A DNA stretch of 64,000 nucleotides from Woeseiaceae bacterium (GTDB taxonomy: Bacteria; Pseudomonadota; Gammaproteobacteria; Steroidobacterales; Woeseiaceae): NCBI GenBank assembly GCA_021773075.1, contig JAJFKT010000035.1, positions 1 through 64,000 of the forward strand. The letters are read 5' to 3'. Below the pieces are notes generated by a model. That model was not told the DNA's origin. It searched no databases and saw only the letters and a program-made list of their open reading frames with translations. A program made the translations under genes and the position numbers. Shown here one piece after another: positions 34,449 through 43,847 of this stretch. The stretch's first letter is position 1. Each line of letters begins with the position of its first letter.

Positions 34449-35695
34449 AAAAATATTCCGCGTTCAGCCTGCTAAGGCATGCGTTCAGCCATAACCGACA
34501 CTGGACGGAGGCCTGGCGGAGCCCGGAGCCGAAGCGTGAGTACGATGCTGTTATTGTTGGCGGCGGCGGCCACGGACTGGCAACGGCGTTCTACCTCGCC
34601 AAGGAGCATGGCATGCACAATATTGCGGTGCTCGAGAAAGGCTGGATCGGTGGCGGCAATACCGGGCGCAACACCACCATCGTGCGATCCAATTACTTAT
34701 GGACCGAGGCATCGCTGTTCTATGAAAAAGCGCTCAAATTGTGGGAGGGCCTGAGTCAGGACCTTAACTACAACGTGATGTTCAGCCAGCGTGGCGTTTA
34801 CAATCTCGGTCACACGCTGCAGGACATGCGGGATATTGAACGACGAGTCGGCGCAAACAGGCTTAACGGAATTGACGCTGAGGTCGTCAACACCGAGCAA
34901 ATCAAGCAAGCAGTTCCGTACCTGAACACGTCGCCGAATGCGCGTTACCCGATTCTCGGTGCATCCCTGCAGCGTCGTGCGGGCGTTGCACGCCATGACG
35001 CTGTTGCCTGGGGATTCGCGCGCGCGGCCGACGCGCGTGGCGTGGACATTATTCAACAGTGCGAAGTGACCGGCATCCTGCGTGACAACGGACAGGTAAG
35101 CGGCGTCGAAACGACGCGCGGCACGATCAAAGCCGGCAAGGTCGGCGTTGTTGTTGCCGGCAATGCCAGTGTGCTGGCTGCGATGGCCGGACTGCGACTA
35201 CCGATCGAGAGCCATCCTCTGCAGGCATTGGTATCGGAGCCCATGAAGCCCGTTCTCGATACCGTCATCATGTCGAATGCGGTGCACGGTTATATCAGCC
35301 AGTCGGACAAAGGCGAGCTTGTGATCGGCGCTGGCATCGATGCTTACACCGGTTACGGGCAGCGCGGCAGTTTTCATACGATCGAGGACACCATGCAGGC
35401 GATCGTCGAATTGTTCCCGATATTCAGTCGCGTGCGCATGATGCGGCAATGGGGTGGCATCGTCGACATTTGCCCGGATGCCTGCCCCATCGTCAGCAAG
35501 ACCTCGGTCGGCGGGCTGTATTTCAACTGCGGCTGGGGAACGGGTGGATTCAAAGCGACACCGGGTTCTGGCTGGGCGTTCGCACACACGATCGCACAGG
35601 ACCGACCGCATGCGCTCAACGCGCCGTTTGACATCCGGCGCTTCGAGACCGGCGCGCTGATTGACGAGCACGGCGCGGCCGCGGTCGCACACTAA
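34445..35695 (+). CDS. soxB: Sarcosine oxidase subunit beta
   Basis: The FAD/FMN-carrying catalytic subunit of heterotetrameric sarcosine oxidase, which oxidises sarcosine to glycine with transfer of the C1 unit to THF. The 416 aa sequence shows [22 protein letters not shown] at residues 30-50, the [13 protein letters not shown] segment typical of SoxB, and the C-terminal [14 protein letters not shown]...[18 protein letters not shown]. The gene overlaps the GFA gene by 4 bp and is followed by soxD after 12 bp. Confidence 0.96.
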   Translation: MKKYSAFSLLRHAFSHNRHWTEAWRSPEPKREYDAVIVGGGGHGLATAFYLAKEHGMHNIAVLEKGWIGGGNTGRNTTIVRSNYLWTEASLFYEKALKLWEGLSQDLNYNVMFSQRGVYNLGHTLQDMRDIERRVGANRLNGIDAEVVNTEQIKQAVPYLNTSPNARYPILGASLQRRAGVARHDAVAWGFARAADARGVDIIQQCEVTGILRDNGQVSGVETTRGTIKAGKVGVVVAGNASVLAAMAGLRLPIESHPLQALVSEPMKPVLDTVIMSNAVHGYISQSDKGELVIGAGIDAYTGYGQRGSFHTIEDTMQAIVELFPIFSRVRMMRQWGGIVDICPDACPIVSKTSVGGLYFNCGWGTGGFKATPGSGWAFAHTIAQDRPHALNAPFDIRRFETGALIDEHGAAAVAH

Positions 35696-35707
35696 GAGAT
35701 AGCGACG

Positions 35708-35989
35708 ATGTTTTTGATTCAGTGTCCATGGTGTGGTGACCGGGCCGAGACGGAGTTTTCCTACGGCGGAGAGGCCGGAATTACGCGCCCGCATAACCCC
35801 GATGCACTGAGCGACGCACAATGGGCGGACTACCTGTTTATGCGGACGAACACTCGCGGTGCGTACAGGGAACTTTGGAATCACAGTCAGGGCTGCCGGC
35901 GCTGGTTCGGCGTTGAGCGCGACACGGTCACGTACAAGATCAGCGGCAGCTATCAACTAACGCCCGGCAAACCCGACAATGGACTGTAG
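35708..35989 (+). CDS. soxD: Sarcosine oxidase subunit delta
   Basis: A 93 aa zinc-finger-like small subunit: CPWCGDRAETEFSYGGEA near the N-terminus, then WADYLFMRTNTRGAYRELW and a third Cys/His set (HSQGCRRWF). It structurally bridges the large and small subunits of the tetramer and binds zinc in characterised enzymes. It sits between soxB and soxA in the usual B-D-A-G order. Confidence 0.95.
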   Translation: MFLIQCPWCGDRAETEFSYGGEAGITRPHNPDALSDAQWADYLFMRTNTRGAYRELWNHSQGCRRWFGVERDTVTYKISGSYQLTPGKPDNGL

Positions 35990-35994
35990 GCGTC

Positions 35995-38994
35995 TTGGCA
36001 GGTAAACGACTCAAAAATGGCGGTCGAATCGATCGCAAGCAGCCGCTAGGCTTTCGCTTCGATGGCAAGGCCTATGAAGGTTACCGCGGCGATACACTTG
36101 CATCGGCGTTGTTGGCCAATGGTGTTTCGGTCGTCGGCCGCAGCTTCAAGCTGCACCGCCCAAGAGGGATTGTCGGCAAGGGCGCCGAAGAGCCCAACGC
36201 CATCCTGCAAATTGGTACGGGCGCTGCAACACAGCCCAATCTTCGGGCCACGCAGGTTGAGCTGTACGATGGTCTTGTAGCATGCACGACCAAAGGCTGG
36301 CCGAGCGTCAATTTCGATGTCTCCGCATTGATCAATACCTTCAGTCATCTGTTCGGTGCCGGCTTTTATTACAAGACATTTATGCGCCCAAAAGCGCTGT
36401 GGAGTTTCTATGAGCGCCTGATCCGGCGCTCGGCGGGCTTCGGCACGGCCCCGACTGTAGCCGACCCGGATCGGTACGAACACGTTAATGCACACTGCGA
36501 TGTTTTGATTGCCGGCGCTGGCCCGGCTGGGCTGATGGCCGCGCTCGCCGCCGGGAGTGCGGGAGCACGGGTCATCATTGCCGATGAGCAAAGTGAGTTG
36601 GGTGGCAGTCTGTTGAGCCTGCAGGAAAAGCTCGACGACAGACCGGCCACCGAGTGGCTGGCGGACACTGTGGCGGCGCTCACGTCGATGAGCAATGTCA
36701 CGATTTTGCCGCGCAGCACGGTGTTTGGCTATTACGATCACAACTTCCTGACGATCGCAGAGCGTTGTACCGATCACCTGGCCGAATCGAAGCGCCACGG
36801 AGTGCGACAGCGCTTGTGGCGCGTGCGGGCGAAACAGGCGGTGCTCGCGCAGGGCGCGTTCGAGCGGCCGCTCGTGTTTTGCAATAACGATCGACCCGGA
36901 GTCATGCTGGCTTCGGCGGTATCGGATTACATTCGTCGATACGCCGTATGCCCTGGACAGAACGCCGTCGTGTTTACCAATAACGACTCCGCGTATCAGG
37001 CCGCAATCGACCTGGCACAGGCGGGGGCAACGGTTGCAATTGTCGATAGTCGAGCGCAAGGCGCGGCGACACTGGGCGCCCGTGCCGAAGCGGCGGGCAT
37101 CGCGGTGTTGGTCGGGCACCTCGTGGTCGACGTCAAAGGTGGCATGCGTGTGAGTGGTGTTCGCATCGCGAAATGGAACGGAGACACCGCGGTAAACCCC
37201 AAGAGCAGCATCAGTATTGACTGCGATTTACTGGCGATGTCCGGCGGCTGGAGCCCGGCTGTACACCTGCACTCGCAAAGTGGCGGCAGGAATGTCTGGA
37301 ATGACGAGCTGCATTGTTTCGTGCCCGGCGAAGCAATGCAGGAATGTTGCTCAGCGGGCGCGGGCAATGGCAAATGGTTATTGCGAGATTGCCTGCAGGA
37401 TGGATTGCGGGTGGGGAATGGGGCGGCGACACAATGCGGGTTCATCGCTATAGACGTAATGGCGCCTGGCGTTGCTGACATCATTTCGAATCCGCTGGAG
37501 CCCCTGTGGCGAGTTCCCGCCGAACGAGACGCTGATCGCTGCCCGAAACAGTTTCTTGATTTTCAGAATGACGTTAGCGTCGCTGATGTACGTCTTGCTG
37601 TTCGTGAAGGCTACAAAAATGTCGAGCACGTCAAACGTTACACCGCACTGGGGTTTGGTACGGATCAGGGCAAGCTGGGTAATATCAACGGCATGGCCGT
37701 ACTCGCAGAGTGTCTCGGTAAATCGATACCCGAGGTCGGGACAACGACGTTTCGGCCGGCTTATACGCCGGTGACATTCGGCACACTGGCCGGCGAGAAT
37801 GTGGGTGAGCTGTTTGATCCGGTGCGAAAAACGGCCCTACACGAATGGCACGAATCGGCTGGGGCGCCATGCGAGGTTGTCGGTCAGTGGCACAGACCCT
37901 GGTATTTCCCGCAGCCCGGGGAGGATCTGCAGGCAGCGGTCAAGCGGGAATGTCTTGCCACGCGCAGGTCATTGGGCATTATGGATGCTTCAACGCTTGG
38001 CAAAATCGATGTGCGCGGGCCGGATGCCGTCACGTTTCTTGAGCGCATTTATTCGCACAATATCGGCAAAATGAAACCGGGGCGCTGTGCCTATGGTGTC
38101 ATGCTCGGCGAAGACGGCATGCTCATGGACGATGGTGTTATGGCGCGCCTGGGTGAGCAGCACTTCTACCTGACAACCACGACAGGCGGTGCCGCAAGCG
38201 TTTTGAGCTGGCTCGAGGCCTGGTTGCAGACCGAGTGGCCAGAGCTCGATGTTTATCTGACATCGGTAACCGATCACTACTCTACGATTGCCGTTGTCGG
38301 TCCGAACAGTCGTCGCCTGTTGCAGAAAGTTGGTTGCAGTATTGATCTGGATCGCGACAGCTTCCCGTTCATGTGTGTGCGCGATGCGGAACTGGCCGAC
38401 CTTCCCGTGCAGTTATTCCGCGTGAGTTTCAGCGGCGAGCTCGCGTTTGAAATCAATCTCAATAGTAATCTTGCCCTGCACCTGTGGCAGGTGCTTATGG
38501 ATGCCGGTCAGGAATTCGAGATCACACCGTACGGCACCGAGACGATGCACGTTTTGCGTGCCGAGAAAGGCTTCGTCATCATTGGTCAGGATACCGACGG
38601 TTCCGTCACCCCGGCCGATGCGGGAATGAACTGGCTGGTGTCGAAGGACAAAGACTTTCTCGGCAAACGATCACTCTCGCGACCTGATTGCCAACGCGTA
38701 AATCGCAAGCAACTCGTCGGCCTGCTGTCCGAGGACAACACAACAGTGCTGCCTGAAGGCGCGCAACTTGTCGAGAATCCCGACGCCCCGCAACCGCTGC
38801 CAATGTGCGGGCACGTTAGCTCGAGCTACAACAGCGCCTGTCTTGGACACCCGATCGCACTGGCACTTGTGGAAGGGGGCCGGGCGCGTAAGGGTGAATC
38901 GATATTTGCTGTGCTCGGCGACGGTTCGACGACAGCGGTGACGATCGTTGCACCGGTTTTCTATGACCCCAAGAGCGAGCGCCAGAATGTCTGA
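35995..38994 (+). CDS. soxA: Sarcosine oxidase subunit alpha
   Basis: The 999 aa NAD/THF-binding subunit. It starts with TTG (MAGKRLKNGGRIDRKQPLGF), the point where family members begin. Domains: an N-terminal ferredoxin-like fold (YEGYRGDTLASALLANGVSVVGRSFK), an NAD/FAD domain (VLIAGAGPAGLMAALAAG near residue 167), and a C-terminal GcvT-like THF domain (LGIMDASTLGKIDVRGPDAV near residue 658). The last residues overlap soxG by 8 bp. THF binding here produces methylene-THF in place of free formaldehyde. Confidence 0.95.
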   Translation: MAGKRLKNGGRIDRKQPLGFRFDGKAYEGYRGDTLASALLANGVSVVGRSFKLHRPRGIVGKGAEEPNAILQIGTGAATQPNLRATQVELYDGLVACTTKGWPSVNFDVSALINTFSHLFGAGFYYKTFMRPKALWSFYERLIRRSAGFGTAPTVADPDRYEHVNAHCDVLIAGAGPAGLMAALAAGSAGARVIIADEQSELGGSLLSLQEKLDDRPATEWLADTVAALTSMSNVTILPRSTVFGYYDHNFLTIAERCTDHLAESKRHGVRQRLWRVRAKQAVLAQGAFERPLVFCNNDRPGVMLASAVSDYIRRYAVCPGQNAVVFTNNDSAYQAAIDLAQAGATVAIVDSRAQGAATLGARAEAAGIAVLVGHLVVDVKGGMRVSGVRIAKWNGDTAVNPKSSISIDCDLLAMSGGWSPAVHLHSQSGGRNVWNDELHCFVPGEAMQECCSAGAGNGKWLLRDCLQDGLRVGNGAATQCGFIAIDVMAPGVADIISNPLEPLWRVPAERDADRCPKQFLDFQNDVSVADVRLAVREGYKNVEHVKRYTALGFGTDQGKLGNINGMAVLAECLGKSIPEVGTTTFRPAYTPVTFGTLAGENVGELFDPVRKTALHEWHESAGAPCEVVGQWHRPWYFPQPGEDLQAAVKRECLATRRSLGIMDASTLGKIDVRGPDAVTFLERIYSHNIGKMKPGRCAYGVMLGEDGMLMDDGVMARLGEQHFYLTTTTGGAASVLSWLEAWLQTEWPELDVYLTSVTDHYSTIAVVGPNSRRLLQKVGCSIDLDRDSFPFMCVRDAELADLPVQLFRVSFSGELAFEINLNSNLALHLWQVLMDAGQEFEITPYGTETMHVLRAEKGFVIIGQDTDGSVTPADAGMNWLVSKDKDFLGKRSLSRPDCQRVNRKQLVGLLSEDNTTVLPEGAQLVENPDAPQPLPMCGHVSSSYNSACLGHPIALALVEGGRARKGESIFAVLGDGSTTAVTIVAPVFYDPKSERQNV

Positions 38995-39592
38995 GCCTCG
39001 AATCCGAAATCACGGGCTGGAGTCATTTTTGCAGGCTGCGGCCAACGATTCTTGCACCACTGCCGGAATTCAGGTCGTTATCGAGGCTAGCCGGGGACAC
39101 ATCAACCTGCGTGGCAATGCAGAGGACGGCCACCTGGTCGCCGCTGCGGAAAAGTCACTTGGGCAGGACTTGCCGCGTGCGCCGAACACATTCACGCAGG
39201 GTAAGCACCGGATCTATTGGCTGGGACCCGATGAATGGCTCATCGTTACGGCAGCAGCAAGTGCGGGGCAGCAAAGCGCGCACCTGGCGGCGGCACTTCG
39301 CGAGCACCATGCAGCGGTCAATGATCTGAGCGGCGGCCAGATTGCGCTGCGCCTGTCAGGCGAGGGCGTTGAGCGGCTGTTGGCGAAAGGCTGCTCGCTG
39401 GACCTGCACCCCGACGTTTTCCCGATCGGCGCCTGCGCCCAAAGCGGCCTCGCGAAAGCCCAGGCCCTGTTCGCGTGCATCGATGACAAACCCACGTTCC
39501 AAATCATCGTACGCCGGAGTTTCTCCGACTATCTGATGCACTGGCTGCAGCATGCGGCGTTAAGCGGCGGCGTTCGCCTGATGGTTGATTAG
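38987..39592 (+). CDS. soxG: Sarcosine oxidase subunit gamma
   Basis: A 201 aa gamma subunit. The ATG at 38987 (MSEPRIRNHGLESFL) lies inside the end of soxA. It shows the expected SoxG segments: GKHRIYWLGPDEWLIV, AVNDLSGGQIALRLSGEGVERLLAKGCSLDLHPDVF and VRRSFSDYLMHWL. No catalytic residues are expected; it completes the heterotetramer. A weak hairpin-like stretch follows, then the regulator gene. Confidence 0.94.
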   Translation: MSEPRIRNHGLESFLQAAANDSCTTAGIQVVIEASRGHINLRGNAEDGHLVAAAEKSLGQDLPRAPNTFTQGKHRIYWLGPDEWLIVTAAASAGQQSAHLAAALREHHAAVNDLSGGQIALRLSGEGVERLLAKGCSLDLHPDVFPIGACAQSGLAKAQALFACIDDKPTFQIIVRRSFSDYLMHWLQHAALSGGVRLMVD

Positions 39593-39646
39593 GGCTTGCC
39601 AATTTTCTCGTGCTGGCATTGAGTTGCACATAATTGCGACCCATAC

Positions 39647-39659
39647 TGCGCTAGTCTAG
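39647..39659. promoter_or_regulatory. Inverted copy of the CTAGACT motif before the regulator
   Basis: TGCGCTAGTCTAG here is the reverse complement, with one change, of the motif at 31516-31528. It lies 16 bp before the regulator's start codon, a good place for autoregulation. Confidence 0.35.
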
Positions 39660-39675
39660 GAAGGACCGCCTCACC

Positions 39676-40668
39676 ATGACCAACAAGCCCGCAATTGATT
39701 TCCCGACTCGATTTGGATTTCTTCTGCTCAATGACTTCACATTGATCTCGATGTCCTCGGCCGTTGAACCACTACGCATGGCAAACCGTATCTCAGGAAA
39801 AAAGATCTACGAGTGGTGCACAATTTCCGAAACCGGCGAGGATGTCGCTGCCAGTGATGGCCTGTCAGTAAACGTCGAATACGGGATCGACGATCCCGGC
39901 GTATTCAGCGATCTGGATGCGATCATCGTGTGCGCGGGTCAGCGCGTGGAAAACAGCACCACGGACCCTGTACTGCGATGGCTCAGAAAAGCCGACAACG
40001 CTGGCCTGACACTCGGAGCAATTTGCACGGCCAGCTACGTGCTGGCGAAAGCCGGCTTGCTTGATGGCTACCGTTGCAGTGTGCATTGGGAAAATATCGC
40101 AGCGGTGACTGACCTGTTTCCGCGCGTCGTTGTCAGTCGACGCGTCTACACGATTGATCAGGATCGCCTTACGAGTTCTGGCGGAATTGCCCCGGTCGAC
40201 ATGATGCTGTATCTCATCCAACACCAATGCGGCAAGGCGGTCAGTGCAGGCGTTGCCGAGCAGTTTGTTCACGAGAGAGTTCGGATTCGGAGCGACCGGC
40301 AACGCGTGCCATTGAGACACACGGTGGGCAATCAATCCGAGAATCTCATAATTGCAGTCGAGCTCATGGAAGCCAACATCAAGGAGCCAATCACTCAGTC
40401 GGAGATCGCCGCCCTCGTTGGTCTGTCGGGCCGGCAGCTGCAGCGGCTATTTCAGCGCTATCTGGCATGCACGCCATCCCGGCACTACCTGCAAATCAGA
40501 CTCATTCGCGCACGTGAACTTCTGCATCAGACCAGTTTGAGTCTTGTCGAAATCTCGTCGATGACGGGGTTTATGTCGAGTTCGCATTTCAGCAAAAGCT
40601 ACAAGGAATTCTACAACTACTCGCCGAGTGAAGAACGCCGCGCAGGTTCGGATTCACCGTCTTCGTAA
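39676..40668 (+). CDS. GlxA/GbdR-like AraC-family transcriptional regulator
   Basis: The 330 aa protein has an N-terminal DJ-1/PfpI-like (class I amidotransferase-like) domain (FGFLLLNDFTLISMSSAVEPLRMAN, AIIVCAG, LGAICTASYVLAKAGLLDGY) and a C-terminal AraC double helix-turn-helix (SEIAALVGLSGRQLQRLFQRY, LVEISSMTGFMSSSHFSKSYKEFY). In Pseudomonas the same architecture, GbdR, senses glycine betaine and dimethylglycine and switches on their catabolism. Position directly after sarcosine oxidase supports that role for this cluster. Confidence 0.92.
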   Translation: MTNKPAIDFPTRFGFLLLNDFTLISMSSAVEPLRMANRISGKKIYEWCTISETGEDVAASDGLSVNVEYGIDDPGVFSDLDAIIVCAGQRVENSTTDPVLRWLRKADNAGLTLGAICTASYVLAKAGLLDGYRCSVHWENIAAVTDLFPRVVVSRRVYTIDQDRLTSSGGIAPVDMMLYLIQHQCGKAVSAGVAEQFVHERVRIRSDRQRVPLRHTVGNQSENLIIAVELMEANIKEPITQSEIAALVGLSGRQLQRLFQRYLACTPSRHYLQIRLIRARELLHQTSLSLVEISSMTGFMSSSHFSKSYKEFYNYSPSEERRAGSDSPSS

Positions 40669-40717
40669 ACCTGTGACGGTACTGACAAATTAACGGTGGT
40701 TGAGCGACAATTGCAGG

Positions 40718-40966
40718 ATGAACAGAAGCGAATCGCTGTACAAACGCCACCGTTTTCCACCGGAAATCATTCAACACGCGGTTTGGCTCTATTATCGCTT
40801 TAACTTGAGTTCTCGCGACATTGAAGATCTATTGGCCGAGCGCGGGATTGCTGTTAGTTATGAGTCAATTCGCCTGTGGTGCATTGAGTTTGAAACCAGG
40901 TTTGCCAGGCGCCTTAAGCTCCTGCATCGTGGTTACGGCGGTAATTACTACGCGCGCGTCAATTGA
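40718..40966 (+). pseudogene. IS6-family transposase N-terminal fragment
   Basis: The frame encodes YKRHRFPPEIIQHAVWLYYR followed by FNLSSRDIEDLLAERGIAVS and YESIRLWCIEF, the N-terminal helix-turn-helix of IS6/IS26-type transposases. It ends after about 83 codons near RGYGGNYYARVN, before any DDE catalytic residue. No terminal repeats could be matched on both sides. It is a dead remnant. Confidence 0.75.
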
Positions 40967-41001
40967 TGGAGTAGAATACATCGTGCTGGCTGCAGCAACC
41001 G

Positions 41002-41211
41002 GTGAAATCGAACGCGATCGGCCTGGCTATCGGACTGTCTCTCGCGGCGTTGGTAGGCGCATTAATCGCACCGGTGAACCTCACTGGCCCCGCGATTATT
41101 TTGGCGATTCTTGTCTGGACTGTGGTGAATGATTTTATCGATGTAATCCAGTTCCAAAGCCACGGTGATTTCACGCGACAAGCCGGGGCAGATTGGACAA
41201 TCGAGTTGTGA
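41002..41211 (+). CDS. Possible small membrane protein
   Basis: A GTG-started frame of 69 codons with two hydrophobic stretches (AIGLAIGLSLAALVGALIAP and PAIILAILVWTVVNDFI). No Shine-Dalgarno is clear and no homolog is recognised. It lies just after the IS6 remnant, so it may be chance coding. The rest of the stretch 40967-41314 shows nothing else. Confidence 0.25.
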   Translation: MKSNAIGLAIGLSLAALVGALIAPVNLTGPAIILAILVWTVVNDFIDVIQFQSHGDFTRQAGADWTIEL

Positions 41212-41314
41212 ATAAACTTGTCGAGACACCGGTTGGGATGCGCTGGATTGAGTGCCGATCGTACATGAGAATGTTGGCCAGACCAGAGAAACGATTTGAT
41301 AGTGAGAAAAGCCG

Positions 41315-42307
41315 GTGAATCACATAACCACAATACCAATTTATGACATTGCCATAAGCCATATACGAGCGATTCTCATCATCGCATTCGTTGTCGCCGC
41401 ATCATCCTGCCAACCGCCTCAGGAGACGCTACAAGATATTATCGAATCCGAAATCCGGACAATCGAACAGGCCGTCGCCGAAACGGAGAGTGGCAATGCG
41501 GGCGGAGTTGAATACAGTGTCTGGCTGGGTCCGCCGGACGGGGACGTTTGGTATCGTCATAACACGGATGTCGTCAGGCCGGCGGCGAGTGCCATCAAGA
41601 CCGCTATCCTGATTGAGTTTTTCAGCAAACAAATAGAGTCACTTGATCTCCCGTTTAATGCGCTTGGAGATATCATCAATAGCCCAGAGAGTGCCGCGAT
41701 CCGCCACTTCGGCGCTGAAAAACAGGCTGCGGCACGCGACGAGTTGCGCGACCTAACGGCACGGCAACTGGCCGAGGCGATGATTCACAAGGAGCACATT
41801 GAGACTAATGCTGCGTATAACGCGGCGGCGAATGTCATCATCGAATATCTCGGCGGGCCGGCCGCTCTCACGGAACGCGTGCAACGCCGTTTTCCGCGAG
41901 CAGACGGTCTGCAAATAGCGCGTTATATGCTCGCCGATCGGCGACAAAATGATGACAACTTGCTAACGGCGGAATCGCTGGCGACGATTTTACGATACCT
42001 CGCGCTGGGCACAGCGACCAATGAACTTCGCGATTCCGTGCGAGCTGTACTCTTGCTTGAGACAGATGAAACTCGTGGGGAGCACTACTACAAAGGCGGC
42101 ACGCTCACATCCGAACCACCCGTGCGAATTGAAGCGGGATGGTGGGAGTATCAAGGCACCGCGTGTGTCTATGTTGTTATCGCGACGCGATCTGCGGATG
42201 CTAGCAGCACAGAAGACTTTGACGAGCTCCGTTCGAACCTTGGCGAACTCTCACAACTCGTTCAGAACGCCGGTATTCGCATCCGCGACGCAACTTTGAC
42301 GCGATAG
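41315..42307 (+). CDS. Class-A-like serine hydrolase lipoprotein
   Basis: A 330 aa lipoprotein (lipobox ASSC, Cys32) with a penicillin-binding fold of the class A beta-lactamase/serine hydrolase type: SxxK as SAIK (Ser92, Lys95) and a KGG box (YYKGGTL) near residue 262. The SDN/YxN motif is less clear, possibly NAAYN, and no good omega-loop Glu is seen, so it may be a peptidase or esterase and not a beta-lactamase. It converges with, and overlaps by 57 bp, the N-acyl-D-amino-acid deacylase gene; function in D-amino-acid or peptidoglycan turnover is inferred. Confidence 0.8.
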   Translation: MNHITTIPIYDIAISHIRAILIIAFVVAASSCQPPQETLQDIIESEIRTIEQAVAETESGNAGGVEYSVWLGPPDGDVWYRHNTDVVRPAASAIKTAILIEFFSKQIESLDLPFNALGDIINSPESAAIRHFGAEKQAAARDELRDLTARQLAEAMIHKEHIETNAAYNAAANVIIEYLGGPAALTERVQRRFPRADGLQIARYMLADRRQNDDNLLTAESLATILRYLALGTATNELRDSVRAVLLLETDETRGEHYYKGGTLTSEPPVRIEAGWWEYQGTACVYVVIATRSADASSTEDFDELRSNLGELSQLVQNAGIRIRDATLTR

Positions 42308-43846
42308 TACCTGACCGTTTCGGCTGTCCGTCAGGCTGCCCTCATCGATGACGAATTCTCCGTTCACCAGCAAGTAGCGAACTCCCCGAGCCAGGCGCTC
42401 GGGGTTGTCGTAATCAGCCATTGGCTCGAAATCGGAGCGGCTCCAAATCACGACGTCTGCGCGGAAACCCGTCAGCAAACGACCTCGATCGCAAAGATTG
42501 AAAATCTCCGCTGTTAGCCCGCTGCTGCGCCGCACGAACTCGGTTAGCGACAATAACGTCTGTTGCGCCACGTATTTCTGGTATTTTTTTGGGAATGTGG
42601 CGTATTTTCGCGGATGCCCGGGAGACCCGTCCGAGCCCGTCACCACCCATGGCTGACGCATGAGCCGTTCCACGTCCTGCTCTTCCATCATGAACGACGC
42701 GACGGACGGATCGCCATCAAGAATGATGGATACCGCGGTATCAATTGGGTTTCTCAACGTCAGCGTCGCCACTTCTGCCAGGGTTTTCCCGCGCCATTTA
42801 GAGTCGCCGCTAATCAGCAAGGCCTCTGCACCACCGCGTCGCACGAGGTTGGCTTCCATCTGTGGTCGAATCTTGTTGAGGACTTCCGGATCTTGCAGGC
42901 GCAACAGCATCGCTGGTTTGCCGCCGTCCATCATTTCGCGTGGCACCAGTGCGTTGCCGAGGTGGGTGCCGGACGCGAGCCAGGGGTACTGGTTAGCGGT
43001 TAGTGCCAGCCCTTCGAGACGGGCAGAGTCGACGAGGTTGACTATCTCCTGACTTTGCCCCCAAACGGCGGGTCCAAGGGCCTTAATATGAGAAATATGT
43101 CCTGCCACCCCGGACTGCCGGCTGATCTCTATGATTTCTTCAATCGAGCCAAGGAGGCCAATGGAGTAATCGCTTTCGTCTCGAATGTGACTGTCGTGCA
43201 CGCCGCCGTACTGCGCCACGATGCGTGCCAGCTCGACCACCTCTTCGGTCTTGGCGAAGTTGCCGGGCGCATAAAACAAACCGGTCGAAAGCCCGAGACT
43301 GCCGTTCTCCATGGCATTGCGCAGCGCACTTTTCATCTGTGCCATTTCGTCGGCCGTTGGCGCTCGATTTTCTGCGCCCATGGCGAGTCGGCGCAGGCTA
43401 CCGTGCCCAGTCAATAGGCCGACATTCGTGCCGATGCCATTTCCAGACAACTGTTTTCGAACAACGTCTGTTGCAGGATCGCCGGCACCATCACTGCCAA
43501 TGAAAACAGTCGTTACACCCTGATAGAGGTAGGGGGTGTTCGCACTCTTGTCGGGAGAAAAAAGTTCTTTGCCAGCGTGGGTGTGGGGGTCAATAAAGCC
43601 GGGTGAAACGATTAACGACCGGGCATCCAGAACGCGCTTCGCCGGCAAAGAGGTGCTCGGCCCGATGTAGGCAATCTCATTTCCCCGAATACCCACACTC
43701 AATGCTTTAGGAGCTTGTCCAGTGCCGTCCACCAGCGTGCCATTAATAATCAACACATCCAGCACGACAGGCTCCTCGACACAGGAAGAGGCAAATATCA
43801 CGCAACCTGATACGACAAATGATACCAATAGTCGATTGAATTTCAC
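42251..43846 (-). CDS. N-acyl-D-amino-acid deacylase-like amidohydrolase
   Basis: A 531 aa metal-dependent amidohydrolase with a lipobox (ASSC, Cys22), so it is membrane-anchored outside the cytoplasm. The dinuclear metal site is suggested by DPHTH (His88, His90), GVHDSHIRDE, VAGHISHIKALG and TGSDG (Asp). These are the hallmarks of the D-aminoacylase/D-glutamate deacylase group. GTG start with AGGAG nine bases upstream, directly after the dehydrogenase stop. It would release D-amino acids from N-acylated forms for oxidation by the upstream gene product. Confidence 0.9.
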   Translation of the reverse strand: MKFNRLLVSFVVSGCVIFASSCVEEPVVLDVLIINGTLVDGTGQAPKALSVGIRGNEIAYIGPSTSLPAKRVLDARSLIVSPGFIDPHTHAGKELFSPDKSANTPYLYQGVTTVFIGSDGAGDPATDVVRKQLSGNGIGTNVGLLTGHGSLRRLAMGAENRAPTADEMAQMKSALRNAMENGSLGLSTGLFYAPGNFAKTEEVVELARIVAQYGGVHDSHIRDESDYSIGLLGSIEEIIEISRQSGVAGHISHIKALGPAVWGQSQEIVNLVDSARLEGLALTANQYPWLASGTHLGNALVPREMMDGGKPAMLLRLQDPEVLNKIRPQMEANLVRRGGAEALLISGDSKWRGKTLAEVATLTLRNPIDTAVSIILDGDPSVASFMMEEQDVERLMRQPWVVTGSDGSPGHPRKYATFPKKYQKYVAQQTLLSLTEFVRRSSGLTAEIFNLCDRGRLLTGFRADVVIWSRSDFEPMADYDNPERLARGVRYLLVNGEFVIDEGSLTDSRNGQVLSRQSCVADANTGVLNEL

Positions 43847-43847
43847 C

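Noticed and set aside
36046..37119. 357-codon minus-strand frame inside soxA
   Set aside because: Antisense to a strongly conserved subunit, composition unlike real proteins, no start signal.
40967..41001. Continuation of the IS6 transposase in another frame
   Set aside because: A faint resemblance (IDGVEYIVLAAATGE) is too weak to extend the remnant.
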